Origin: Sulfuritalea sp.
GTDB lineage: Bacteria > Pseudomonadota > Gammaproteobacteria > Burkholderiales > Rhodocyclaceae
DNA: 64,000 nt
Reading direction: 5' to 3'
NCBI GenBank assembly: GCA_016708585.1
Contig: JADJFK010000023.1
Span: 12,464 to 76,463, forward strand
Under the pieces are notes generated by a model that ran no database searches, had not been told where the DNA came from, and worked only from the letters and a program-made list of their open reading frames with translations. Positions 17,209 through 26,342 of this stretch are shown here, piece after piece; within the stretch, counting starts at the first letter, position 1, and every line of letters begins with the position of its first letter. The position numbers and the translations under genes are program-made.

Positions 17209-17874
17209 TTGAGAATCCTGCTGGTTGAAGACGACAAGCTCCTCGGCGACGGCATACGCGCCGGCCTGATGCTGGCCAGCTATGCTGTCGACTGGGTCCG
17301 CGACGGCGAAATGGCGCTGCGCGCCCTGACCGACCATAGCTACGATGCCTGTGTCCTTGACCTCGGCCTGCCCAAAAAGGACGGCATTGCCGTCCTGCGC
17401 GAACTGCGCCAGCGCAACAACCGGACCCCGGTGATCGTCCTTACCGCGCGCGACACGAAGAACGACAAGATCATCGGCCTCGACAGCGGTGCCGACCACT
17501 ACCTGACCAAACCCTTCGACCTGGGCGAACTCGAAGCCCACATCCGTGCCGTGGTGCGCCGTGCCGGCGACGTTGTGCAACCCTTGCTGGTCCACCGCGG
17601 GGTGACCCTCGACCCCGCCAGCAAACAGGCCAGCATCGACGGCAAACCCGTGCCGCTGTCGGGGCGGGAGTATGCCCTGCTGCTCGACTTCATGAGCCAC
17701 CCCGAGCACCTGCGCAGCCGCACCCAGCTCGAGGAAAGCCTCTACGCCTGGGGCGAAGAGGTCGAAAGCAATGCGCTGGAAGTCTATATCCACCATTTGC
17801 GCAAGAAACTGGGTTCCGATTTCATCCAGACCGTGCGCGGCCTCGGCTATCGGCTGCGGAGCGACGCAAAATGA
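17209..17874 (+). CDS. OmpR-family response regulator (QseB/PmrA-like)
   Basis: 221 residues. The receiver domain has the acidic pocket EDD (7-9), the phospho-accepting Asp 51 in CVLDLGLPKKDG, T in VLTARD and the Lys in YLTKPFD. The winged-helix output domain ends VYIHHLRKKLGSDFIQTVRG and GLGYRL. The start is TTG at 17209, directly after the TAA of the TPR gene, since no ATG lies nearby and the family begins M-R-I-L-L-V-E-D. It overlaps the sensor kinase by four bases. Confidence 0.93.
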   Translation: MRILLVEDDKLLGDGIRAGLMLASYAVDWVRDGEMALRALTDHSYDACVLDLGLPKKDGIAVLRELRQRNNRTPVIVLTARDTKNDKIIGLDSGADHYLTKPFDLGELEAHIRAVVRRAGDVVQPLLVHRGVTLDPASKQASIDGKPVPLSGREYALLLDFMSHPEHLRSRTQLEESLYAWGEEVESNALEVYIHHLRKKLGSDFIQTVRGLGYRLRSDAK

Positions 17875-19261
17875 AGCGCCGGTCGCCCGCCGGCGGCGCC
17901 GGTTCCCTGCGCTGGCGCCTGCTGACCGCGGTCGGCATCGCGGTGCTCTTGCTGTGGATTTTCACCGGCTGGTTCAGCTACCACCAATCCGGGCACGAAG
18001 CCGAAGAACTGATGGACGGCAACCTGGCGCAAACCGGCCGCTTGCTGATGGCCATCGTCGAAAACAACGAGGCCCAGCTGGGTCCGCTGGCCGCGCGCCT
18101 GGCGACGGTGCGCGGCGCCGCGGACAATGTCTACGAACCGCCGCTGGAATTCCAGATCGGGCGCGGCGACGGCACCATCCTCGCCCGCTCGGCCAATGCC
18201 CCCGACCTGCCGGTGCTCGGCGTTACCGATTACAGCGACATCATCCGGGCCACCGGATCCTGGCGCGTGCTCAACGTCGCCTCGACCGACGGCCGCTACC
18301 GGGTCCAGGTCTCGCAGTCGATCGCCCTGCGCGACATCGCCGCACTCGAAGTCGCGGAACGGACCATCCTGCCGCTGGCGTTGATCTCGCCCATCCTGAT
18401 CCTGTTGATCTACTTCTCGATCCGCAGCGGGCTGCGTCCCCTCGATACGCTCGCCGGCGACGTCGCGACGCGCAGCCCGGATAACCTCGCGCCGCTGGAA
18501 AAAAGCCGGTGCCGACCGAAGCCAGGCCGCTGGTCACGGCACTCAATCGCCTGCTGGCCCGATTGGGCCGCACGCTCGAAAACGAGCGGCGCTTCACGGC
18601 CGACGCGGCCCATGAACTGCGCACGCCGCTGGCGGCACTCAAGGTGCAGACCCAGGTGGCGCGGCGCAGCCGCGACGCCACCCTGCGCGACCACGCCCTC
18701 GGCCAGATCGAGAGCGGCGTCGACCGCGCCACCCATCTGGTCGAGCAGTTGCTGCGCCTGGCCCGCCTCGACCCGCTGAAAAGCGTCGAGAGCGCAGCCC
18801 CGATCGACCTGCGGGCCATCCTCACCGAAGCTGCCGGCCAGGCACGCAACGCCAGTCCGCCGGTGGCGCAAAAAATCATCGAGACCTATCCCCCGGGCGA
18901 TCTGATCAGCCACGGTGACGCCGACCTGATCGGCATCGCCATCCGCAACCTGCTCGACAACGCGGTTCGCTACACGCAGGCCGAGCATGCTATCTGGCTT
19001 GAAGTCAGCGCCGAAGCTGACGGCTACAGCCTGTCGGTGCGCGACAACGGCCCCGGGGTCCCGCCGGCAACATTGGCCAGGCTGGGCGAGCGTTTCTATC
19101 GCGGACGCGAAACCACGACCGAAGGCAACGGCCTCGGTCTCGCCATCGTCAGCCGCGTGGCCGAACTCCACGGCGCACGGCTCGAAACCGGCAATGCCGC
19201 CGGCGGCGGCTTCGTCGCCAGCCTCAGCGGCCTGCCCTTGGGCCACGGCACTTCCGCCTGA
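17871..19261 (+). pseudogene. Two-component sensor histidine kinase (QseC/PmrB-like), apparent frameshift
   Basis: The first frame encodes two membrane helices around a periplasmic sensor (VGIAVLLLWIFTGWFSY to ALISPILILLIYFSIRSG) and the start of HAMP. The next frame carries on with HAMP end, HELRTPLAALKVQTQVA (phospho-His), N box LLDNAVRYTQ, G1 DNGPGVP and G2 GNGLGLAI. The break is at the six A residues at 18499-18504: a seventh A would read LEKKPVPTEARPLVTALNRL and restore about 463 residues. No other damage is seen, so a homopolymer indel in the assembly is likely. Partner of the response regulator upstream. Confidence 0.88.
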
Positions 19262-19347
19262 TTCGCGGGCCCACCGTGACAGGCGTGCCAGCCGGGGCGG
19301 CAGGTGGCGGGACTGTTCCCTATAATGTCGGCTCGATCAGACGTCCC

Positions 19348-19371
19348 GCCGTCCCGCCAGCGCCGACTTTT
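19348..19371. repeat. 24-bp dispersed repeat, intergenic copy
   Basis: GCCGTCCCGCCA followed by GCGCCGACTTTT, between the sensor kinase and the methyltransferase. It gives the intergenic form of the repeat that also lies inside several genes of this window. A perfect TATAAT lies 22 bases before it at 19321-19326, without a convincing -35 box. Confidence 0.7.
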
Positions 19372-19392
19372 CCACGTTTCCCTACGAAATCC

Positions 19393-20094
19393 ATGACAAA
19401 CCCCGACACCACATCGCCGCCGAAGTACGAGTTCGCCGAAAAATACGATCCCGAACACGCCCGCATGTATTTCGAGAAGCACGGCAGCGGCTTCTGGCGC
19501 CGCCTGTCCACCTGGCGCGAAGTCGGCATGGCGCGCAAGGCGCTGCAACTTGCCGGCAATCCCAAGTCGGTGCTCGACCTGCCCTGCGGTACCGGACGCT
19601 TCTGGCCCATGCTCGCCGAACAGCAGGAGCGCAAGATCTACGTCGCCGACAACAGCCAGTCGATGATCGACACCGGCCTGCAAATGCGCCCGCGGGAAGT
19701 CGTCGCGCGCATCGAGAAATCCTTCCAGTGTTCGGCCTTCGCCACCGGCCTGGCGGACAACTTCGTCGAGTGCGTGTTCAGCATCCGCCTGATGCACCAC
19801 ATCGAGAAGAGCACCGACCGCGTGACCATGCTCAAGGAATTCCGCCGCATCAGTTCAGATACCGTAATCATCTCCCTCTGGGTGGACGGCAACTTCAAGG
19901 CCTGGCGCCACCGGATCAACGAGGAGCGCAAGGAGAAAACCCGCGGCAAGGACTTCCCGCGCGACCGCTTCGTCTTCTCGCAGCGCGAGATCGAGGCCGA
20001 CATCGCCGCCGCCGGCCTGAAAATCGTCGGCCACGTCGACTTCGTCAAGTATTGGGAAAAGTGGCGCGCCTACGTGCTGCAGGTCAACAAGTAA
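19393..20094 (+). CDS. SAM-dependent methyltransferase (class I)
   Basis: 233 residues. VLDLPCGTGRFWPML is motif I of Rossmann methyltransferases, YVADNSQSMIDTG gives the acidic end of strand 2, and FSIRLMHHIE is motif-post-I. The conserved YVLQVNK end and FVKYWEKWRAYV are seen in methyltransferases that neighbour LPS-core kinases. ATG 19393 follows the 24-bp repeat. It begins the LPS-core block and sits ten bases before an InaA-type kinase, so a core sugar or lipid is the probable acceptor, which is inference from position. Confidence 0.8.
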   Translation: MTNPDTTSPPKYEFAEKYDPEHARMYFEKHGSGFWRRLSTWREVGMARKALQLAGNPKSVLDLPCGTGRFWPMLAEQQERKIYVADNSQSMIDTGLQMRPREVVARIEKSFQCSAFATGLADNFVECVFSIRLMHHIEKSTDRVTMLKEFRRISSDTVIISLWVDGNFKAWRHRINEERKEKTRGKDFPRDRFVFSQREIEADIAAAGLKIVGHVDFVKYWEKWRAYVLQVNK

Positions 20095-20104
20095 GCGGGC
20101 AAAG

Positions 20105-20923
20105 ATGAAGGATTTCGTCAACGAACGCTGGCGCACTATCCTCGCCCGCAACGGCCTCACGGACTTCGACGCGCTCTGGGACCTCAAGGCTGACTGGTTC
20201 GAGGAGCCCAACCACCGCCGCGGCGGCTGGAGCGGCGTGTCGCGCTGCGAACTCGACCGCCCCGAAGGCGGCAAGGTCGCGATCTTCCTCAAGCGGCAGG
20301 AAAACCACAAGGCGCGCATCTGGTCGCACCCGGTGCACGGCGCACCCACCTTCCTGCGCGAATTCAAGCACATCATGCATTACCGCGAGTGTGGCGTGGC
20401 GACCCTGGAACCGGTGTACTTCGGCATGCACAAGGCGGGCAAGGATTACCGCGCCATCCTCGTCACGGAGGAACTGACCGGCTTCGTCGCGATGGAAGAC
20501 CGGGTGCAGGACTGGCTCAAGCACGGCGCGCCGCCGCGCAAGGAGCGCCTGCTCCATCTCGAGGCCGTCGCCACCCTGCTGCGCACGATGCACGACCACG
20601 GCATCCAGCACAACTGCTACTTCCCCAAGCATGTATTCACCCGCATCAATGATGACGGCAGCGTCGACGCGCGCGTCATCGACCTGGAAAAATCGCGCTG
20701 GCGGCCGTCGCGCACGGTCTGCGCGATCCGCGACCTCTACACGCTGAACCACCACTCGCTGTGCTGGAGCACCAGCGACCGCCTGTGGTTCTTCAAGTCC
20801 TACCTCCAGATCGGCCGCCTGACACCCTTCGCCAAGTGGCTCTGGCGCCTCATCGAGCGGCGCTCGCAGCGCAAGAACCGCGTCAATCCGCCGCGCCGCC
20901 GCATCGTCGCGAAGCAGGACTAG
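20105..20923 (+). CDS. Lipopolysaccharide kinase, InaA family
   Basis: 272 residues. A small-molecule kinase fold is shown by VAIFLKRQENH (ATP-binding Lys), LRTMHDHGIQHNCYFPKHVF, where a His-Asn replaces the usual HGD catalytic loop spacing, and VIDLEKSRWRP (metal-binding Asp). InaA/Kdo-WaaP relatives phosphorylate inner-core sugars. It lies between a methyltransferase and WaaG. The catalytic loop is unusual (HNCYF rather than HRD-C-Y), yet this form is typical of the InaA branch. Confidence 0.82.
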   Translation: MKDFVNERWRTILARNGLTDFDALWDLKADWFEEPNHRRGGWSGVSRCELDRPEGGKVAIFLKRQENHKARIWSHPVHGAPTFLREFKHIMHYRECGVATLEPVYFGMHKAGKDYRAILVTEELTGFVAMEDRVQDWLKHGAPPRKERLLHLEAVATLLRTMHDHGIQHNCYFPKHVFTRINDDGSVDARVIDLEKSRWRPSRTVCAIRDLYTLNHHSLCWSTSDRLWFFKSYLQIGRLTPFAKWLWRLIERRSQRKNRVNPPRRRIVAKQD

Positions 20924-20941
20924 CGGGGCAACCGCTGCCCG

Positions 20942-22066
20942 ATGCAACTGGCCTTCACCCTCTTCAAGTACTTCCCCTACGGCGGCCTGCAGCGCGACTT
21001 CCTGCGCATCGCCCTGGCCTGCCAGGCGCGCGGCCATGCCATCCGCGTCTATACGCTGTCCTGGCAGGGCGACATCCCGCAGGGCTTCGAGGTCGTCCAG
21101 GTGCCGGTAAAGGCGCTGACCAACCCGCGCCGCTACGCAAAATTTTCCGCCTGGGTGCGCCAGGACCTGGCGCGGCGACCCGCCGACCGCGTCGTCGGCT
21201 TCAACAAGATGCCGGGGCTGGATGTGTATTACTGCGCCGACCCCTGCTTTGAAGACAAGGCACAGAACCTGAGGGGAAAAATCTATCGCCTGTCCGGCCG
21301 CTACCGGCATTTCGCCGCCTTCGAGCGCGCGGTGTTCGAGCCGCGCGGTCGAACCGAAATCCTGATGATCTCGGCCCTGCAACAGCCGCTGTTCGAAAAG
21401 CACTACGGCACCCCGGCCGCGCGCTTCCACCTGCTGCCGCCGGGCATCGCCGCCGACCGGCGCGCGCCGCCGGATGCGGCGGAAATCCGCCGCGAGTTCC
21501 GCCGCGAATTCGCGCTCGGCGACGATGATCTGCTGCTGGTGCAGATCGGCTCCGGCTTCAAGACCAAGGGCCTCGACCGCAGCCTGAAGGCGCTCGCCGC
21601 CCTGCCGGCGGAACTGCGGGCGCGCACCCGGCTGATCGCCATCGGCCAGGACGAGCCGCGCCCCTTCCTCGCCCAGGTGCGCCAGCTCGGGCTCGCCGAT
21701 CGCGTCGAGATCCTCAAGGGGCGCGACGACATCCCGCGCTTCCTGCTCGGCGCCGACCTGCTGATCCATCCGGCCTACAACGAGAACACCGGCACGGTGC
21801 TGCTCGAAGCCCTCGTCGCCGGTTTGCCGGTGCTGACCACGGCCGCCTGCGGCTATGCCCATTACATCGAGGACGCCGGCGCCGGCCGCGTCATTGCGCT
21901 GCCCTTCGCCCAGGCGACGCTCGATGCCACGCTGGCGGCAATGCTCGCCGACGGCGCGGCGCGCCGGCAATGGGCCGCCGGCGGGCTGGCCTTTGCCGCG
22001 CATGCCGACCTCTACAGCATGCCGGCGCGGGCTGCTGATATCATTGCGGGCCAATCTGTTGAATAA
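20942..22066 (+). CDS. waaG: LPS core glucosyltransferase I, WaaG/RfaG (GT4)
   Basis: 374 residues. N-terminal FTLFKYFPYGGLQRDFLRIA and VVGFNKMPGLDVYYCADPCF are the WaaG signature; the C-terminal Rossmann half has QIGSGFKTKGLDRSLKAL and HPAYNENTGTVLLEALVAGL with the E-x7-E sugar-nucleotide motif. WaaG adds the first glucose to heptose II of the core on the cytoplasmic face of the inner membrane. In Pseudomonas and many other Gram-negatives waaG stands next to waaP, as here a few genes away. Confidence 0.92.
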   Translation: MQLAFTLFKYFPYGGLQRDFLRIALACQARGHAIRVYTLSWQGDIPQGFEVVQVPVKALTNPRRYAKFSAWVRQDLARRPADRVVGFNKMPGLDVYYCADPCFEDKAQNLRGKIYRLSGRYRHFAAFERAVFEPRGRTEILMISALQQPLFEKHYGTPAARFHLLPPGIAADRRAPPDAAEIRREFRREFALGDDDLLLVQIGSGFKTKGLDRSLKALAALPAELRARTRLIAIGQDEPRPFLAQVRQLGLADRVEILKGRDDIPRFLLGADLLIHPAYNENTGTVLLEALVAGLPVLTTAACGYAHYIEDAGAGRVIALPFAQATLDATLAAMLADGAARRQWAAGGLAFAAHADLYSMPARAADIIAGQSVE

Positions 22067-22093
22067 ACAGCCCAATTCACCCAAAACAGCCCC

Positions 22094-22513
22094 ATGCACG
22101 AACACAGCCCGCGCCATGCCTCGCCAATCCAAAGTTCGTCCGACCGCTCATTTGGATTCGTCTTTGCCGCAGTCTTCCTGATCATCGGCCTCTACCCGCT
22201 GCTCCATGCATCGGGCATCAGACTCTGGGCGGTCGCCATGTCGGGCATGTTCCTTCTGCTGGCGGCGCTTCGCCCGCAAGTCCTTGCCCCGGCCAACCGG
22301 CTGTGGACAAAATTCGGGCTGCTGCTGCACAACATCGTCAGTCCGATCGCGCTCGGCATCCTTTTTTTCCTCGTCGTCACGCCCACCGGCCTGCTGATGC
22401 GGCTCTTGGGCAAGGACCCCTTGCGCCTGCGTTTCGATCCCGCCGCCGACAGCTACTGGATCAAGCGCGATCCGCCGGGACCGGCGGCCGACTCGCTCAA
22501 CAATCAGTTCTAG
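22094..22513 (+). CDS. SxtJ family membrane protein
   Basis: 139 residues with four hydrophobic helices (FGFVFAAVFLIIGLYPLL, LWAVAMSGMFLLLAAL, IVSPIALGILFFLVVTPTGL). RLLGKDPL and YWIKRDPP are conserved near the end. This is the SxtJ family, named from the saxitoxin cluster, where sxtI (carbamoyltransferase), sxtJ and sxtK travel together. The same trio occurs here in the order J, K, I. No reaction is known for SxtJ; a scaffold or membrane anchor for the carbamoyltransferase is plausible. Confidence 0.82.
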   Translation: MHEHSPRHASPIQSSSDRSFGFVFAAVFLIIGLYPLLHASGIRLWAVAMSGMFLLLAALRPQVLAPANRLWTKFGLLLHNIVSPIALGILFFLVVTPTGLLMRLLGKDPLRLRFDPAADSYWIKRDPPGPAADSLNNQF

Positions 22514-22522
22514 GAAACCTTC

Positions 22523-22672
22523 ATGTCCTTCATCAAGGAACTCTGGGCGTTCATGCGCGCCCGCAAGAAATACTGGCTGCTGCCTATCCTCGTCATGATG
22601 GTCTTGCTCGGTGCGCTGATTGTCCTGGCGCAGGGAAGCGCGGTGGCGCCCTTCATCTACACTCTCTTCTGA
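22523..22672 (+). CDS. DUF5989 (SxtK-like) single-helix protein
   Basis: Only 49 residues, from ATG 22523 to TGA 22670-22672: SFIKELWAFMRARKKYWLLP followed by a membrane helix (ILVMMVLLGALIVLAQGSAV) and a short tail. The N-terminal FxxELWxFMRxRKKxWLLP pattern is the DUF5989 family, the K member of the sxtIJK trio. It sits nine bases after SxtJ and ten before the carbamoyltransferase. It is easily missed because of its size. Function unknown. Confidence 0.85.
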   Translation: MSFIKELWAFMRARKKYWLLPILVMMVLLGALIVLAQGSAVAPFIYTLF

Positions 22673-22681
22673 CCGCGCTGC

Positions 22682-24514
22682 ATGCTCATTCTCGGCATTT
22701 CCGCCTTCTATCACGACAGCGCTGCCGCCCTGCTGCGTGACGGCGAGATCGTCGCCGCCGCGCAGGAGGAACGCTTCACGCGCAAGAAGCACGATCCCGG
22801 TTTCCCCGACAATGCGCTGAAATATTGCCTGGACGAAGCCGGCATCGGCTTGCAGGATGTCGATCATGTAGCTTTCTACGACAAGCCCTTCCTCAAGTTC
22901 GAGCGCCTGCTGGAAACCTATGTAAGCTTCGCGCCGCGGGGCTTCGAGTCCTTCCGCATGGCGATTCCGGTCTGGCTGCGCGAAAAGCTCTTCCTCAAGG
23001 ATCTGCTGGTCAAGGAATTGCGGCGCCATGCGCCGGACCAGGACTGGAACAGCCGGCTGCGCTTCTCCGAGCACCACCTGAGCCATGCCGCCAGCGCCTT
23101 CTTCCCTTCGCCCTTCGAGGAGGCTGCCGTGCTGACCATGGACGGCGTCGGCGAATGGGCCACTACCTCGCTGGCCATCGGGCGCGGCAACACGCTGGAA
23201 GTCCTCAAGGAAATCCACTTCCCGCATTCGCTCGGCCTGCTGTATTCGGCGTTTACCTATTACACCGGCTTCAAGGTCAATTCCGGCGAATACAAACTGA
23301 TGGGCCTCGCGCCCTACGGCGAGCCAAGATATGTCGAGAAGATTTTCGATCACCTGGTCGACCTGAAGGCGGACGGCTCCTTCCGGCTCGATCAGTCCTA
23401 CTTCAATTACTGCACGGGCCTGACCATGACCGGCCCGAAATTCCACGAACTTTTCGGCGGTCCGCCGCGGGCGGCCAACGAAGCGCTGACGCAGCACCAC
23501 ATGGACCTGGCCGCCTCGATCCAGGCAGCAACGGAAAAGATCGTGCTGCAACTGGCCCGTTCGATCCGCGCCGAAACCGGCATGTGCAACTTGTGCCTCG
23601 CCGGCGGCGTGGCGCTGAACTGCGTGGCCAACGGCAAGCTGCTGCGCGACGGCCAGTTCGACGCTATCTGGATCCAGCCAGCGGCCGGAGATGCCGGCGG
23701 CGCCCTGGGCGCAGCCCTGGCCGTGCATCACATCCACCTCGGCCAATCCCGCTCCGCGGATGGCAGCGACCGGATGCGCGGCTCCTACCTCGGCCCCGAA
23801 TTCGCGCAGGCGGACATCGAACGGCGCCTGACCGCGGCCGGCGCAAAATTCCAGGTTCTCGGCGACGCGGAACTCTACCAGGCCGGGGCGACCGCCTTGG
23901 CCGAGGAAAAGGCGCTGGGCTGGTTCCAGGGGCGCATGGAATTCGGGCCGCGCGCGCTGGGCGGGCGTTCCATCCTCGGCGATGCCCGCTCGCCCGCCAT
24001 GCAATCGGTACTCAACCTCAAGGTCAAGTACCGCGAGTCCTTCCGCCCCTTCGCCCCGGCCGTCCTGCGCGAAGACGTTGCCGACTGGTTCGAACTGGAC
24101 GGCGACAGCCCCTACATGCTGCTGGTCGCCGACGTGGTGGAAAAGCGCCGGCGCCCGATGACCGAAGCCGAGCAAAAGCTGTTCGGTATCGAGAAGCTCA
24201 ATGTGCCGCGCTCGGACATCCCCGCCGTGACCCATGTCGACTATTCGGCGCGCATCCAGACGGTACATGCGGAAACCAATCCGCGCTATCACGCCCTGAT
24301 CGCCGCCTTCAAGCAGCAGACCGGTTGCCCGGTGATCGTGAACACCAGCTTCAACGTCCGCGGCGAGCCCATCGTCTGTACCCCCGAAGATGCATTCCGC
24401 TGCTTCATGGGCACCGAGATTGAAGCACTCGCCGTGGGCAATTGCTTCCTGAAAAAAGAAGACCAGAACCCGGCACTCAAACTGAATTATGAAACCGCTT
24501 TTGAACTCGACTAA
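22682..24514 (+). CDS. Carbamoyltransferase (TobZ/NodU/SxtI type)
   Basis: 610 residues. The Kae1-like N-terminal part opens GISAFYHDSAAALLRDGEIV and carries EHHLSHAASAF (metal-binding His set) and MDGVGEWAT; NSGEYKLMGLAPYG, LAGGVALNC and QPAAGDAGGALGAA are nucleotide-site motifs. The C-terminal domain has MEFGPRALGGRSILGDARS and NTSFNVRGEPIV. These enzymes make carbamoyl-AMP from carbamoyl phosphate and ATP, then transfer it to a hydroxyl group. Its sugar acceptor is probably in the LPS core. It differs clearly from the second carbamoyltransferase at 36.5-38.3 kb. Confidence 0.93.
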   Translation: MLILGISAFYHDSAAALLRDGEIVAAAQEERFTRKKHDPGFPDNALKYCLDEAGIGLQDVDHVAFYDKPFLKFERLLETYVSFAPRGFESFRMAIPVWLREKLFLKDLLVKELRRHAPDQDWNSRLRFSEHHLSHAASAFFPSPFEEAAVLTMDGVGEWATTSLAIGRGNTLEVLKEIHFPHSLGLLYSAFTYYTGFKVNSGEYKLMGLAPYGEPRYVEKIFDHLVDLKADGSFRLDQSYFNYCTGLTMTGPKFHELFGGPPRAANEALTQHHMDLAASIQAATEKIVLQLARSIRAETGMCNLCLAGGVALNCVANGKLLRDGQFDAIWIQPAAGDAGGALGAALAVHHIHLGQSRSADGSDRMRGSYLGPEFAQADIERRLTAAGAKFQVLGDAELYQAGATALAEEKALGWFQGRMEFGPRALGGRSILGDARSPAMQSVLNLKVKYRESFRPFAPAVLREDVADWFELDGDSPYMLLVADVVEKRRRPMTEAEQKLFGIEKLNVPRSDIPAVTHVDYSARIQTVHAETNPRYHALIAAFKQQTGCPVIVNTSFNVRGEPIVCTPEDAFRCFMGTEIEALAVGNCFLKKEDQNPALKLNYETAFELD

Positions 24515-25530
24515 CCGCAAGCGCCTGGTGCAGGTTCTGGGCTTGGCATTGATCGCGCTGGCCCTTTACGCAATGCTCGCGGCCATGGTGTTGGCCACCA
24601 GCCTGGTGTTGCTGCAAAAAGGGCATTACGCCCGATGTGCCGTGGATTTCCTCGATCCAGAACAACCTGTACATGCGCGCCACACGCAGCGTCTGGCAAA
24701 GCCAGGCCAGTTGCGTCGACTTCGATGACGAACTCATTTACAAGCCGAAGATCGGCCCCTGCCAGTTCAACAACGCGGAATTCAAGACCACCTTGAACTT
24801 TTCCGCCGAGGGTCGTTTCACCGGGGAAAAACCGGCAAGTACGGGCATCGCCGTGATCGGCGACTCCCATGCCATGGGCTGGGGCGTGCAGGACGAAGAA
24901 ACCTTTGCCGCATTGCTGCAAAAGATGACCCGTCGCCCCGTGTATAACCTGGCGGTATCGAGTTATGGCACCGTGCGCGAAGTCCTGCGCCTGGAAAAAT
25001 CGGGACTGCTGGACAAGGTCGATACGGTGATCATCCAGTACTGTGGCAACGACCTCGACGAGAACAAGAGCGGCCAGATTTCCGGGATCGAGGAAAACCG
25101 GAAGAAATTCAAGAAAATCACCACCGGAAAGCAAAGCTTCATGGGCGTGCTGCGCATGATCCGGAAGACCTATGGCTTTGCGTTTTCCTTTCCCTTCAAA
25201 CGGATCAAGGCCGCGATGGCCCAACCAGCCCGACCGACCATGGCGGGCCAGGCAGCCGATGACTTTTCATCCCACTACCAGGCCCTCATGGCTGTTCTTG
25301 AAAAACATCCCGGCCTCAGGGACAAGCGGATCCTGATTTTCTACAACAATGGTCCTGGACAACGGTTTCAGTCCTTTCCCGTCGGCAAGGACAAACGGCT
25401 GCCGAATGTCGAGTTCATCAATGTCATTGTCGACGCCGGAGAATACTATCGGCTCGACGATCACATGACACCCGCCGGCCACAAGACCACAGCGCAGCAG
25501 CTATTCCAGTCGCTCGGCAAGCACAAGTAG
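24489..25530 (+). pseudogene. SGNH/GDSL hydrolase with membrane anchor, apparent frameshift
   Basis: The first frame (from ATG 24489) encodes a membrane helix (LGLALIALALYAMLAAMVLA) and ends out of frame; the second frame from about 24620 encodes the rest. The catalytic Ser is in AVIGDSHAMGWGV (GDSH block I), the block III Asn is in CGNDLDENK, and the Asp-His pair is in DDHMTPAGHK. The break is at CAAAAAGGG near 24615-24623: one A fewer gives LLQKGITPDVPWISS and about 346 residues. An O-acetyl esterase or acyltransferase-like role on surface sugar is likely. The gene overlaps the carbamoyltransferase by 26 bases. Confidence 0.8.
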
Positions 25531-25532
25531 CC

Positions 25533-26342
25533 ATGATCACCTGCCTTGAGGAGCCATTCCGTACGCTCTGGGCCGGGCAGGATCCATTCGCCGCCGCCGA
25601 TGCCCTGCAAGGCGAGGTGCTGCGCGCGCTCGAGGGCCGCCGCACCTTGCGCACCGAGATCACCGGTCGCGGCTATTACGCAAAAATCCATCACGGCATA
25701 GGCTGGCGCGAAATATTCAAGAACCTGCTGTCCGGCCGCCTGCCGGTGCTGGGCGCCGGCAACGAGTGGCGCGCGCTGCAGCGGCTCGCGGCCCTCGGCG
25801 TCGATACCATGCGCGCCGTGGCCTTCGGCGAGCGCGGCGGCAACCCGGCACGGCGGCATTCCTTCATCATTACCGAGGAACTCGCGCCCACCGTCAGCCT
25901 CGAGGATTTCTGCCGCGACTGGCGCGCCGTACCGCCGGCGCCGACTTTCAAGCGCGCGCTGATCCGGCGCGTGGCCGAGATGGCGCGGCGCATGCACGGC
26001 GGCGGCGTCAATCATCGCGATTTCTACATCTGCCACTTTCTGCTGCATCTGCCGGTCGATAAGAGCGCGCCCCGTCTGTCGCTGATCGACCTGCATCGCG
26101 CCCAGGTACGTGATGCGACGCCGCGCCGCTGGCGCGACAAGGACCTGGCGGCGCTGTACTTTTCCGCCCTCGATATCGGCCTGACGAAACGCGACGGCCT
26201 GCGCTTCCTGAAAACCTATTTCGCCCGCCCGCTGCGCGATATCCTGCGCGACGAAAGCGCGCTGCTCGGGCATCTGCAAAGCGAATCGGTCCGCCTCATG
26301 GCACGCTACCAGCGCAAATATGCGCCGGGAGCCGGCGCATGA
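25533..26342 (+). CDS. waaP: LPS core heptose(I) kinase WaaP/RfaP
   Basis: 269 residues matching WaaP along its length: AKIHHGIGWREIFKNLLSGR, PVLGAGNEWRAL, INEELAPT-type segment (IITEELAPTVSLEDFC), and the catalytic loop GGVNHRDFYICHFLLH with LSLIDLHRAQVR supplying the metal-binding Asp. WaaP phosphorylates heptose I, which is needed for outer-membrane stability. It starts three bases after the SGNH gene stop and overlaps the next kinase. Bases 25926-25949 match the 24-bp repeat and read VPPAPTF. Confidence 0.93.
   Translation: MITCLEEPFRTLWAGQDPFAAADALQGEVLRALEGRRTLRTEITGRGYYAKIHHGIGWREIFKNLLSGRLPVLGAGNEWRALQRLAALGVDTMRAVAFGERGGNPARRHSFIITEELAPTVSLEDFCRDWRAVPPAPTFKRALIRRVAEMARRMHGGGVNHRDFYICHFLLHLPVDKSAPRLSLIDLHRAQVRDATPRRWRDKDLAALYFSALDIGLTKRDGLRFLKTYFARPLRDILRDESALLGHLQSESVRLMARYQRKYAPGAGA
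25926..25949. repeat. 24-bp dispersed repeat inside waaP
   Basis: GCCGTACCGCCG followed by GCGCCGACTTTC; it is read in the frame that gives VPPAPTF. In E. coli WaaP the matching segment has similar length, so this copy may have replaced rather than lengthened the native sequence. Confidence 0.6.

Noticed and set aside
18495..18510. Programmed -1 frameshift in the sensor kinase at the A-run
   Set aside because: The run is in the wrong phase for the standard slippery heptamer, and four other genes show similar simple indels.
19321..19326. Perfect TATAAT as promoter of the LPS-core genes
   Set aside because: No acceptable -35 box at the right spacing; kept only as a remark with the repeat.
20084..22132. 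682-codon minus-strand open frame opposite the InaA kinase and waaG
   Set aside because: Same reason: codon-bias shadow of well-supported plus-strand genes.
22148..24520. A very long open frame (790 codons) on the minus strand opposite SxtJ and the carbamoyltransferase
   Set aside because: It is a GC-rich shadow frame. The plus strand has the conserved enzyme, with no recognisable motif on the minus strand.
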